NCBI GenBank assembly: GCA_027317645.1
Contig: DAHVQS010000051.1
Span: forward strand, 1-14,463
Direction of reading: 5' to 3'
DNA: 14,463 bases
From: Paenalcaligenes sp021793095
GTDB taxonomy: Bacteria; Pseudomonadota; Gammaproteobacteria; Burkholderiales; Burkholderiaceae_B
Under the pieces are notes generated by a model that saw nothing but the letters and a program-made list of their open reading frames with translations, had not been told where the DNA came from and did not search any database. A program made the position numbers and the translations under genes. Shown in pieces: positions 1 through 6,396 of the stretch; position 1 is the first letter of the stretch; each line of letters starts with the position of its first letter.

Positions 1-572
1 TCTGGGTCTAATGCAGAGGTGGGCTCGTCAAAGAGTAACACCTCGGGATTCATGGCCAGGGCCCGCGCAATAGCGACGCGCTGTTGTTGGCCCCCCGAAA
101 GCTCGGAAGGGTAGGCATTGGCCTTGTCCTCGAGTCCGACCTTGGCCAGTAGCTCGAGCGCCTGCTGGTGTGCTTGGGCGCGCGGCTGGCGCAATACATG
201 GACCGGGCCCTCGGTGATGTTTTGTACTGCGGTGCGATGGGACCAGAGGTTGAAGTTTTGAAAGACCATCCCCAAGCGGCAGCGTACCCGTTCGAGCAGG
301 CGCGGGTCTTGGGAGGTGGGGGTGCCGTTGCGTTGGGTGCGGGTGCGCAAGATATCGGTGCCGATGTGCACCTCGCCCTTGTCGGGAACCACCAGGTGAT
401 TGATACAGCGCAGCAATGTGCTCTTGCCGGAGCCCGAGGCACCAATGATGCAGAGCACCTCGCCCTTGCGTGCGGTAAAGGAGATCCCCTTTAGCACCTG
501 ATGGGTGCCAAATGACTTGTGGATATCTTTTACCTGTACGGCATACTCGGAGGGTACAGCAGAAGCGTTCAC
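1..572 (-). CDS. HisP-type amino-acid ABC transporter ATPase (3' end cut by window)
   Basis: ATP-binding subunit of a polar/basic amino-acid importer, acting at the cytoplasmic face of the inner membrane. About 190 codons are visible and the rest lies to the left. Walker A (GASGSGKST) is at residues 44-52, then the Q-loop segment VFQNFNLWSH, the signature LSGGQQQR, and Walker B running into the D-loop (LLFDEPTSALDP) at the window edge. The NLWSH segment is typical of HisP, ArtP and octopine/arginine-type ATPases, so a basic amino acid is the likeliest substrate, though the ATPase does not fix specificity. I chose the GTG at 572. A TTG at 590 is in the same frame and an in-frame stop lies just above it. 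Neither has a clear ribosome-binding site, so the first 15-20 residues are uncertain. No permease or binding protein is visible in the window. A palindrome at 656-672 may control the gene. Confidence 0.9.
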   Translation of the reverse strand, partial: MNASAVPSEYAVQVKDIHKSFGTHQVLKGISFTARKGEVLCIIGASGSGKSTLLRCINHLVVPDKGEVHIGTDILRTRTQRNGTPTSQDPRLLERVRCRLGMVFQNFNLWSHRTAVQNITEGPVHVLRQPRAQAHQQALELLAKVGLEDKANAYPSELSGGQQQRVAIARALAMNPEVLLFDEPTSALDP

Positions 573-610
573 GGCAGAAAATGGGCCCAAGCAGTTAAAA
601 AAGCGAGTCT

Positions 611-616
611 ATCATA
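611..616 (-). promoter_or_regulatory. Candidate -10 element for the ABC ATPase gene
   Basis: On the minus strand this reads TATGAT, about 40 nt upstream of the GTG start. The -35 region is poor, which would fit an activated promoter. A second possible -10 (TACAAT, 655-660 on the minus strand) lies inside the palindrome, so the true start site is unresolved. Confidence 0.3.
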
Positions 617-655
617 CGCAGTTTGGCGGCACGTTGCGATCACTGCAGTGGGTGA

Positions 656-672
656 TTGTACACTGTGTACAA
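656..672. promoter_or_regulatory. Perfect 17-bp palindrome, probable operator
   Basis: TTGTACAC-T-GTGTACAA has two perfect 8-bp arms around one central base. It lies in the gap between gdhA and the ABC ATPase gene, about 84 bp upstream of the GTG start. A second short perfect palindrome, CACTGCAGTG, sits at 641-650. The symmetry and size fit a site for a dimeric regulator. The family cannot be told from sequence alone. Confidence 0.5.
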
Positions 673-685
673 CGTGCGTGGCTAT

Positions 686-702
686 TGGGGGCCGCGCCCC
701 CA
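686..702 (-). other. GC-rich hairpin downstream of gdhA
   Basis: TGGGGGC-CGC-GCCCCCA has 7-bp arms and a 3-nt loop, 23 bp past the gdhA stop. No T-run follows on either strand, so it is not a classical intrinsic terminator. It could still protect the gdhA mRNA 3' end or pause polymerase. Confidence 0.35.
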
Positions 703-724
703 TCTAGGCTGTTGTGATTGTGCT

Positions 725-2017
725 TTAGGGAAAGATCCCACACAAGGCACGGACCTGCAAAATGCGCGTACAGGCCTGAATATAAGCCGCTGTGCGCAGG
801 CTGACCTGGTGTTCATTGGCCACGGCCGAGATTTCTCGGTAGGCGGTGCGCAGCTTTTCCTCGAGACGGGCGTAGATGGTGTCCTCGTCCCAGTAGTAGT
901 GGTTTTGGTTTTGTACCCACTCAAAGTAGCTGACCGTCACCCCACCGGCATTGGCCAGGACATCGGGCACAATAAAGACGCCCTTGTCGGTGAGGATATC
1001 ATCTGCAGCCGGGGTGGTTGGGCCGTTGGCCCCCTCGACGAGGATTTTGGTCTGGATGCGGGGGGCGTTGTGTCGGTTGATCTGATCCTCGAGTGCAGCA
1101 GGGACGAGGATATCGCTCTCGATCTCCCAAAACTGCTCGGCTGAGATTTCTTTATCCTTTTGGTAGCCGGCCAGGCCCTGATGAGGGTTGTCGGCACAGT
1201 GGGCACGTAATGCGGGGATATCGAGCCCCTCAGCATCATAAAGGGTGGCACTAAAGTCCTGCACCGCAATAATTTTGGCCCCTACTTCGTGGAAACATTC
1301 GGCGGCCACGCCCCCGACATTGCCAAAGCCCTGAATACAGATGCGGGCACCTTTGAGGTCTAATCCTAATTCGCGAGCGGCCTCACAGGCGGTGATGAAT
1401 ACCCCGCGCCCGGTGGACTGCTCGCGGCCTAGGCTGCCGCCCAGCTCGATGGGCTTGCCGGTGACCACCCCATTATCATGGGTGCCATTGATGGCCGCAT
1501 AGGTGTCCATCATCCAGGCCATGACCTGACTGTTGGTGTTAACGTCGGGGGCTGGGATGTCATGCTCTGGGCCGATGATGGGGCGGACCTCGGCGGTATA
1601 GCGTCGGGTGACGCGCTCGAGCTCGCGTTGTGAGTATTGTTTGGGATCAATGCGAACGCCCCCTTTGGCCCCACCAAAGGGGACCCCCACCGCTGCACAT
1701 TTGATGGACATCCAAGCAGACAAGGCCATCACCTCACTCAGCTCGACGTCTGGGTGAAAGCGCACGCCCCCCTTGCCCGGGCCTAAGGCGACATTATGTT
1801 GGACTCGGTAGCCCTCAAAGTGGGCGATCTCGCCATTATCTAATTCAACGGGGATGTCTACAATGAGGGTGCGCTTGGGATGTTTGAGGGTATCGACCCA
1901 CTTAGAGAGCTCGCCCAAATGGGGGGTGACCCTGTCTATTTGTTCTAAAAAAATGCCCCAAGGGCCAACGTCCTCTTTATTTAAATAGGACGGTAATGAG
2001 TGTTTGGATTGTTCCAT
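725..2017 (-). CDS. gdhA: Glutamate dehydrogenase (Glu/Leu/Phe/Val dehydrogenase family)
   Basis: Cytoplasmic hexameric enzyme that interconverts glutamate with 2-oxoglutarate and ammonium. It has 430 residues, the normal family length. The substrate-binding and catalytic residues are in place: K82 (PGKGG), K106, the catalytic K118 (GGAKGG) and D158 (PAPDVNT), with the same spacing as K89/K113/K125/D165 of the clostridial enzyme. The nucleotide-binding fold carries GFGNVGG at 230-236, and an acidic residue follows the second strand (VQD), which leans towards NAD rather than NADP but does not settle it. The ATG at 2017 has a good ribosome-binding site (GAGGA, 7 nt upstream). The gene is divergent from yggS, and a promoter candidate lies at 2094-2123. 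From memory the protein closely resembles Burkholderiales GDH, which supports the taxonomic call. Confidence 0.96.
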   Translation of the reverse strand: MEQSKHSLPSYLNKEDVGPWGIFLEQIDRVTPHLGELSKWVDTLKHPKRTLIVDIPVELDNGEIAHFEGYRVQHNVALGPGKGGVRFHPDVELSEVMALSAWMSIKCAAVGVPFGGAKGGVRIDPKQYSQRELERVTRRYTAEVRPIIGPEHDIPAPDVNTNSQVMAWMMDTYAAINGTHDNGVVTGKPIELGGSLGREQSTGRGVFITACEAARELGLDLKGARICIQGFGNVGGVAAECFHEVGAKIIAVQDFSATLYDAEGLDIPALRAHCADNPHQGLAGYQKDKEISAEQFWEIESDILVPAALEDQINRHNAPRIQTKILVEGANGPTTPAADDILTDKGVFIVPDVLANAGGVTVSYFEWVQNQNHYYWDEDTIYARLEEKLRTAYREISAVANEHQVSLRTAAYIQACTRILQVRALCGIFP

Positions 2018-2093
2018 TTTTATTCCTCACAGCAAAAAGCCGAGGCACAGAAAGCGTTAACTACCTCTAAATTTGTGCAGTCGGTAATCAGTC

Positions 2094-2123
2094 AATATAC
2101 CGTTACTCGGCGAATTTTGTCAT
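2094..2123 (-). promoter_or_regulatory. Candidate gdhA promoter
   Basis: On the minus strand ATGACA (2118-2123, five of six matches to the -35 consensus) is followed after 18 nt by TATATT (2094-2099). This places the gdhA leader at about 70 nt. Confidence 0.45.
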
Positions 2124-2160
2124 CTTTTGATGCTGGATGTACACCCCAAAAGCATATTTT

Positions 2161-2190
2161 TTGGCGCTCTGGGCCAAACTTTTTTAAGAT
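2161..2190 (+). promoter_or_regulatory. Weak candidate yggS promoter
   Basis: TTGGCG (2161-2166) and TAAGAT (2185-2190) are separated by 18 nt. The elements match consensus only partly. TTGGC and GCCAA at 2161-2177 also form a short dyad over the -35. Confidence 0.3.
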
Positions 2191-2238
2191 GTGTACTCAA
2201 AATTTTTAATCTATCTATTCAAAACAGTCAGGTAATTT

Positions 2239-2937
2239 ATGACAGATACCACTATGGAGCAACGGCTAGCACAGGTACGAACACGTATTGAACAGTGCTG
2301 TCATGCCGCTGGGCGCCACCCCGATGAGGTGCAGTTGCTGCCCGTCAGTAAAACCTTTGCTGATGAACTGATTGCGCAGGCCCAGTCGTTGGGGTTGCAA
2401 CGCTTTGGTGAAAACCGGGCACAAGACCTGCGGACGCGCTTTGAGGCGTTTGGCCAAACAGATATTCAGTGGGTCATGATTGGTCATACCCAAACGAATA
2501 AAGCACGTGATATTGCTCGTTATGCGCATGAGCTGCAATCCCTGGACCGCCTGTCATTGGCTGAGGCATTAGAGCGCCGCCTACAGCGCGAGGGGCGCGC
2601 CCTAGATGTGCTGATTCAAATCAAAACCGCCCATGAAGAGAGCAAATTTGGACTCGATCCCACAGATCTACCAGATTTTCTGCAGCAATTAAAAGATTTT
2701 TCTAGCTTGCGTGTCCGCGGGCTGATGACAATGGCCACACAAACAGAGGATGTCGATGAAATTCGACGTTGTTTTTCATTGGCCAGACAGTGGCGGGATC
2801 GAATGCGTGAGGCGGGCTACTCTGAGCTGACGCGTTTATCCATGGGCATGAGTGGCGATTTTGAGTTGGCCATTGCCGAAGGGGCGACTGAGGTGCGTTT
2901 GGGCTCGGCGATTTTTGGGCCGCGGGCGACTAACTAG
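2239..2937 (+). CDS. yggS: YggS/PLPBP family pyridoxal-phosphate homeostasis protein
   Basis: A single-domain, alanine-racemase-like TIM-barrel protein that binds pyridoxal 5'-phosphate and keeps the vitamin B6 and amino-acid/keto-acid pools balanced. It has no established enzymatic activity. Its 232 residues match the family. The PLP lysine is K38 in PVSKTF. The motifs FGENRAQ, WVMIGHTQTNK, GLMTMA, the phosphate-binding LSMGMSGDFELAI and the end LGSAIFGPR appear in the usual order. The ATG at 2239 has only a weak AGG upstream. It is divergent from gdhA, itself an amino-acid enzyme. In many bacteria yggS sits beside pilT or proC, which is not so here. It converges with the membrane-protein gene at 2962, with 24 bp between the stops. 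Confidence 0.95.
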   Translation: MTDTTMEQRLAQVRTRIEQCCHAAGRHPDEVQLLPVSKTFADELIAQAQSLGLQRFGENRAQDLRTRFEAFGQTDIQWVMIGHTQTNKARDIARYAHELQSLDRLSLAEALERRLQREGRALDVLIQIKTAHEESKFGLDPTDLPDFLQQLKDFSSLRVRGLMTMATQTEDVDEIRRCFSLARQWRDRMREAGYSELTRLSMGMSGDFELAIAEGATEVRLGSAIFGPRATN

Positions 2938-2961
2938 CGGGCCAGGGCACATAGGCGTCCC

Positions 2962-3420
2962 CTACTGAGAATACGCCAGCGCGATGTGAGCAAAGGCGAC
3001 CTCTAAGCTGCGCTCACCGCCATGAAAGATGATGGGGCGACCACGGTGCGGAAAGCAAATCAAGCGTTTGGAAAAGAGCAGGGGCACAAATTTAGCCGAA
3101 CGAATCTCGCCCCAATGCATGCGGCGCTTAAAGATCCAGTCTTGCTCAATGCCCTGCTCACTGATGGTGGTGTGCCCTATCCACATGTAGTAGGCAATGA
3201 CACATAAGCCCAAGAGACAGACGATGACGCTGATGGTCAGCGGAGTGCGCAGTTGCGCCTCGACCTCAGCATGCAGCTCGCCGGCGCGGATACCTAGCCA
3301 CCAGGCTAACGATAAGACCAGCACCCAAGCCAAGAGTGCCACCGGGCGGGGCCAAGAACGTCCTCTAAGGGGCAGGGTGCCCAGAGCTTCAAACAGTTTT
3401 TTTTCGGCAATGATGTCCAT
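2962..3420 (-). CDS. Small two-helix membrane protein with a PH-like C-terminal domain, function unknown
   Basis: 152 residues that I do not recognise as a named family. Two hydrophobic segments (about 25-46 and 60-82) are separated by a short charged loop, giving a hairpin in the inner membrane. The C-terminal 70 residues are soluble and read like a bacterial PH-type domain: ISEQGIEQDW, then RRMHWGEIRSAKF, then short beta-like stretches and a final helix. That domain call is an inference from pattern. The start codon at 3420 follows the dprA stop by 25 bp on the same strand, so the two are probably co-transcribed. No clear ribosome-binding site is seen; the upstream stretch is AT-rich. Nothing visible links it to DNA uptake beyond this position. 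Confidence 0.75.
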   Translation of the reverse strand: MDIIAEKKLFEALGTLPLRGRSWPRPVALLAWVLVLSLAWWLGIRAGELHAEVEAQLRTPLTISVIVCLLGLCVIAYYMWIGHTTISEQGIEQDWIFKRRMHWGEIRSAKFVPLLFSKRLICFPHRGRPIIFHGGERSLEVAFAHIALAYSQ

Positions 3421-3445
3421 GCGTATGTCTTTATATAAAAACGAC

Positions 3446-4783
3446 TCAATCGGTGGGGGCCGCCGATGTGGGTGCCGGGTCCACAGGGGGTGTTTGTTGG
3501 TAATAGCCCCCGGGTAAACGGCGTATATGGCCTAATAGCTCGAGCTCAGTGAGCTGTACGCTCAGGCTGTTGAGATCCTCATCGGGTGAGCACTGCAAGA
3601 GCTGATCAAAACTCATGGGCTCAAATCCCATTTGCTGCAGTATGGGGTATTCTAGCCAGAGCTTGGACAAAGCGGTATCGTCGCTGGCCGCAGCGTGGTT
3701 TTTCGGGGCGGGTGGCGTCGGTGCTCTCTTAGCGGTTTTTGTCGCGGTGGCGTCCTTTGCTGCGGTGACGTTTTGTGCCGCGGTGGCTTTCTTTGCTGTG
3801 GTAGCTTTCTTTGTTGTGGTGGCGTTTTTTGTGGCAGCGGCGCGCGTTGGGGCTGGGGTAGGCTCGGCAGGTGATTGACGACGTTGTTGCAATTCATCGA
3901 GTATATCGGCCCCGGATTCAACTAACTTAGCCCCCTGTTTGATGAGCGCATGACAACCGCGGGCGAGCGGTGAATGGATCGATCCCGGGATGGCAAATAC
4001 CTCGCGGCCCAGCTCTGTCGCCAGTTTGGCGGTGATGAGCGAGCCACTGCGCTGTGCGGCCTCAACGACGAGGGTGCCTTGGCTGAGGGCGGCGACCAAG
4101 CGGTTGCGCATGGGAAAATGAAAGGTACGCGCCCGCTGGTTGAGGGCATACTCACTCAGCAGCAGTCCCTGCGCGGCGATTTGATGGGCCAGCTCGCGAT
4201 TAGCAGCAGGATAGACAATGTCCATCCCCGTGGCCAGTACCGCGATGGTGCTGCCCCGCGGCGCAGGTGCTGCCAATGCCCCCTCGTGTGCTCCGGTATC
4301 GATGCCGGCCGCCAAGCCACTGCAAATACACCAACCGCGCGCACTGAGAAAGCGCGCAAACTCGCGGGCGTTGTCGATGCCAGTGGCCGTCGCATTGCGG
4401 GCGCCCACCACCGCAACGGTGGGGCGCTCCAGCAGTTGTAAATCACCTTTGGCATAAAGCAGCAGCGGGGGATTATGCAGATTATAAAAGCGGCGGGGAT
4501 ACAGCTCATCGGCAATGGTGATGATGTGTTGATCCTCTGCCTGCACCCATTGCAGGGTGTGCTCGATCAATTGGGCGGTGGCATCATCCAACGGGCTTTT
4601 GAGTGCTTGGGCGATTTCTGTGCTGACGTGCCGACTGAGCTGACCCACTGAGTGATCCAGTATTTGCTGGGGCAGTCCAAACTCGGACAGCAGTAGCATG
4701 GCCTGCGCAGGCCCCAGTTGAGGGGTCATGGTGAGTTTGAGCCAGGCACGTAGCTCATCAGCAGATGCAGTTGCTTGCGTCAT
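3446..4783 (-). CDS. dprA: DNA-processing protein DprA (Smf), with an expanded lysine/alanine-rich linker
   Basis: DprA binds incoming single-stranded DNA during natural transformation and loads RecA. The N-terminal SAM-like part (about 1-85) is followed by the Rossmann-like core: VAVVGARNAT at 123-132, CSGLAAGIDTGAH at 154-166, LATGMDIVYP, SEYALN, FHFPMRNRLVAALS and the SGSLITA stretch. The C-terminal winged helix is at about 370-430. Between core and winged helix lies a low-complexity linker (about 303-368) built from an 18-bp tandem repeat (residues 316-352), which brings the protein to 445 residues against roughly 370-390 for plain family members. The ATG at 4783 fits the family start. 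No ribosome-binding site precedes it; instead the mRNA leader reads CCUCCUUA, the complement of one. It is divergent from def/fmt, a common arrangement in betaproteobacteria. Confidence 0.95.
   Translation of the reverse strand: MTQATASADELRAWLKLTMTPQLGPAQAMLLLSEFGLPQQILDHSVGQLSRHVSTEIAQALKSPLDDATAQLIEHTLQWVQAEDQHIITIADELYPRRFYNLHNPPLLLYAKGDLQLLERPTVAVVGARNATATGIDNAREFARFLSARGWCICSGLAAGIDTGAHEGALAAPAPRGSTIAVLATGMDIVYPAANRELAHQIAAQGLLLSEYALNQRARTFHFPMRNRLVAALSQGTLVVEAAQRSGSLITAKLATELGREVFAIPGSIHSPLARGCHALIKQGAKLVESGADILDELQQRRQSPAEPTPAPTRAAATKNATTTKKATTAKKATAAQNVTAAKDATATKTAKRAPTPPAPKNHAAASDDTALSKLWLEYPILQQMGFEPMSFDQLLQCSPDEDLNSLSVQLTELELLGHIRRLPGGYYQQTPPVDPAPTSAAPTD
3732..3839 (-). repeat. 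18-bp minisatellite inside dprA, six imperfect copies
   Basis: Units begin at 3732, 3750, 3768, 3786, 3804 and 3822, each 18 bp, with a plus-strand core resembling GCTTTCTTTGCTGTGGTG. On the coding strand each unit encodes six residues of the form A-T-[TA]-[TA]-K-K, with K-N, Q-N and K-D variants. The reading frame is kept through all six copies. Confidence 0.85.
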
Positions 4784-4787
4784 GATT

Positions 4788-4795
4788 TAAGGAGG
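4788..4795 (+). other. Orphan perfect Shine-Dalgarno sequence TAAGGAGG
   Basis: A full 8-nt match to the anti-SD partner lies on the plus strand just outside the dprA start. The codons after it, TTG ATT TAA (4801-4809), end at once, and the ATG at 4810 (13 codons) is 14 nt away. On the dprA mRNA the same bases read CCUCCUUA, identical to the 3' tail of 16S rRNA. Confidence 0.4.
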
Positions 4796-4816
4796 ATTTA
4801 TTGATTTAAATGTATA

Positions 4817-4840
4817 ATAAAGGGTTCCCTGAGCCTTTAT
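4817..4840. promoter_or_regulatory. 7-bp dyad between dprA and def
   Basis: ATAAAGG and CCTTTAT (4817-4823 and 4834-4840) are perfect inverted arms around 10 nt. The dyad overlaps the -35 region of the candidate def promoter and the likely dprA promoter zone, so it could be an operator for either. Confidence 0.35.
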
Positions 4841-4857
4841 GTTGTGCATAGTACAAT
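4829..4857 (+). promoter_or_regulatory. Candidate def-fmt promoter
   Basis: TACAAT at 4852-4857 is a good -10. The matching -35 (CTGAGC, 4829-4834, 17-nt spacer) is weak. The start of def is 33 nt downstream of the -10. Confidence 0.35.
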
Positions 4858-4890
4858 ATAAGTGTTTCACTAAATTATTTATACAGCACT

Positions 4891-5427
4891 ATGGCATTAC
4901 TACCCATACTTAAATATCCTGATCCCCGTTTGCATACGGTGGCCAAACCCGTCGAGCAGGTCGACGATCGCATTCGCACGTTGGTTGCCGATATGGCCGA
5001 GACCATGTATGCGGCACCGGGCATTGGCCTTGCGGCGACACAGGTCGATGTGCACGAGCGGGTGATTGTGATTGATATTTCCGAAGAAAGCGACGATTTA
5101 CTCGTCTTGATTAACCCCGAGATCTATTGGCGCAGCGACGAGCGCGAGGAGTTCGAAGAGGGCTGCTTGTCCGTGCCCGGCACCTACGAAAAGGTCGAGC
5201 GTGCCGCCGAGATCAAGGTCCGCGCCCTAAACGAGCAGGGCGAGCCCTTTGAGTTTCATGCTGATGGCTTGTTGGCCGTTTGTGTGCAACACGAAATTGA
5301 TCACCTTGATGGCAAGGTCTTTGTCGAGCATTTGTCTTTATTAAAACAAAATCGCATTGTGACCCGACTGCGTAAACAGCAGCGCGAGGCACGCCGTGCC
5401 GCTGAAAAACAAAAACTGGCCGTATAG
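4891..5427 (+). CDS. def: Peptide deformylase
   Basis: Metal-dependent cytosolic enzyme at the ribosome exit that removes the formyl group from the N-terminal methionine of new proteins. It has 178 residues, a normal length. All three family motifs are intact: GIGLAATQ at 44-51, EGCLSVPG at 90-97 with metal ligand C92, and QHEIDHLDG at 133-141 with ligands H134 and H138 and catalytic E135. The C-terminal helix is rich in Arg, Lys and Gln, as expected for ribosome contact. The ATG at 4891 lacks a clear ribosome-binding site. The stop is 3 nt from the fmt start, so the pair is surely one operon: fmt adds the formyl group to initiator tRNA and def removes it after translation. Confidence 0.98.
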   Translation: MALLPILKYPDPRLHTVAKPVEQVDDRIRTLVADMAETMYAAPGIGLAATQVDVHERVIVIDISEESDDLLVLINPEIYWRSDEREEFEEGCLSVPGTYEKVERAAEIKVRALNEQGEPFEFHADGLLAVCVQHEIDHLDGKVFVEHLSLLKQNRIVTRLRKQQREARRAAEKQKLAV

Positions 5428-5430
5428 TTT

Positions 5431-6393
5431 ATGAGTCTGAGTGTCGTATTTGCAGGCACCCCTGAGTTTGCCGAGCAGTCTTTACGGGCATTATTAGCGG
5501 CGGGCTATCAGGTGCCGCTGGTGTTGACACAACCCGATCGGCGTTCGGGCCGCGGGATGCGTTTGCAGCCCAGCCCAGTCAAGCAAGCCGCCGTTGAGGC
5601 CGATATCCCTGTGGCACAGCCCGTGCGTTTACGCCTTGAGGGTGAGCATGCCGCCCAGGCCCAAGCAGTCCAAGCCGAGCTCGAGCGCATCGCACCAGAT
5701 GTGATGGTGGTGGCCGCCTATGGGCTCATTTTGCCGCAGTGGGTCCTCGATTTACCGCGTTATGGCTGCCTCAATATTCATGCCAGTTTATTACCTCGTT
5801 GGCGGGGGGCTGCCCCGATCCAGCGGGCCATTGATGCTGGAGATACCGAGACCGGGGTGACCATCATGCAGATGGATGCTGGTCTAGACACGGGTGATAT
5901 GCTGTTGCGCCGTGCCTTGCCGATCACCGCGACGCATACGGCGGGACAATTGCATGATGAGTTGGCCGCCCTGGGGGCCACAGCTATTGTCGAGGCCTTG
6001 CAGTTATTGGCGCAGGGGCGTTTGACTGCTGAGCCTCAGCCCGATGAGGGCGTGACCTACGCAGAAAAACTGCAGCGCGCCGAGTCGGTGATTAATTATG
6101 ACTGGCCGGCAGCGCGTATTGCCCGGCGTATACGGGCGTTTAATCCTTTCCCGGGCAGTACGACCGAGTTGCCTGAGATCAAGGGGGCGGTCAAGGTCTG
6201 GGCCGCCGAGGCGGTGGATGCCCCTGTGCTGGTGGCGCCTGGCCAGGTACAGGCCGTCAACGGCGATAGTATTGATATGGCCACCGCCGATGGGTTGTTG
6301 CGTATCACACAGTTGCAGCGCCCGGGTGGGCGACGTCAATCTGCCGCCCAATTTATTCCGGGTTGGGCCTATGCCCAGCAGCTCTCTGATTAG
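5431..6393 (+). CDS. fmt: Methionyl-tRNA formyltransferase
   Basis: Transfers a formyl group from 10-formyltetrahydrofolate to Met-tRNA(fMet), preparing the initiator tRNA. Its 320 residues fit the family. The N-terminal catalytic domain starts with VVFAGTPEFA and carries the catalytic triad N115 and H117 (CLNIHASLLPRWRGAAPIQR) and D153 (GLDTGDML). The C-terminal tRNA-binding domain begins near residue 210 (YAEKLQRAE, then IRAFNPFPG). It starts 3 nt after the def stop without its own Shine-Dalgarno sequence, which suggests translational coupling. Its stop is separated by only 3 nt from the stop of the convergent transporter gene, with no visible terminator between, so the two transcripts may overlap. 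rsmB, which often follows fmt elsewhere, is absent here. Confidence 0.98.
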   Translation: MSLSVVFAGTPEFAEQSLRALLAAGYQVPLVLTQPDRRSGRGMRLQPSPVKQAAVEADIPVAQPVRLRLEGEHAAQAQAVQAELERIAPDVMVVAAYGLILPQWVLDLPRYGCLNIHASLLPRWRGAAPIQRAIDAGDTETGVTIMQMDAGLDTGDMLLRRALPITATHTAGQLHDELAALGATAIVEALQLLAQGRLTAEPQPDEGVTYAEKLQRAESVINYDWPAARIARRIRAFNPFPGSTTELPEIKGAVKVWAAEAVDAPVLVAPGQVQAVNGDSIDMATADGLLRITQLQRPGGRRQSAAQFIPGWAYAQQLSD

Positions 6394-6396
6394 CGA

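Noticed and set aside
656..1144. A 162-residue plus-strand frame over the end of gdhA
   Set aside because: It is the antisense shadow of the clearly coding glutamate dehydrogenase gene and matches no family.
3615..3878. A plus-strand frame with a very hydrophobic Val/Ala/Phe repeat that looks like a membrane protein
   Set aside because: It is the reverse strand of the Lys/Ala/Thr minisatellite in dprA. Lysine and threonine codons read backwards as Phe, Val and Ala codons.
4810..4851. A 13-residue leader peptide (MYNKGFPEPLCCA)
   Set aside because: Its ATG is 14 nt from the Shine-Dalgarno sequence, and the frame ends at the def -10, so it would need a transcript from inside dprA.
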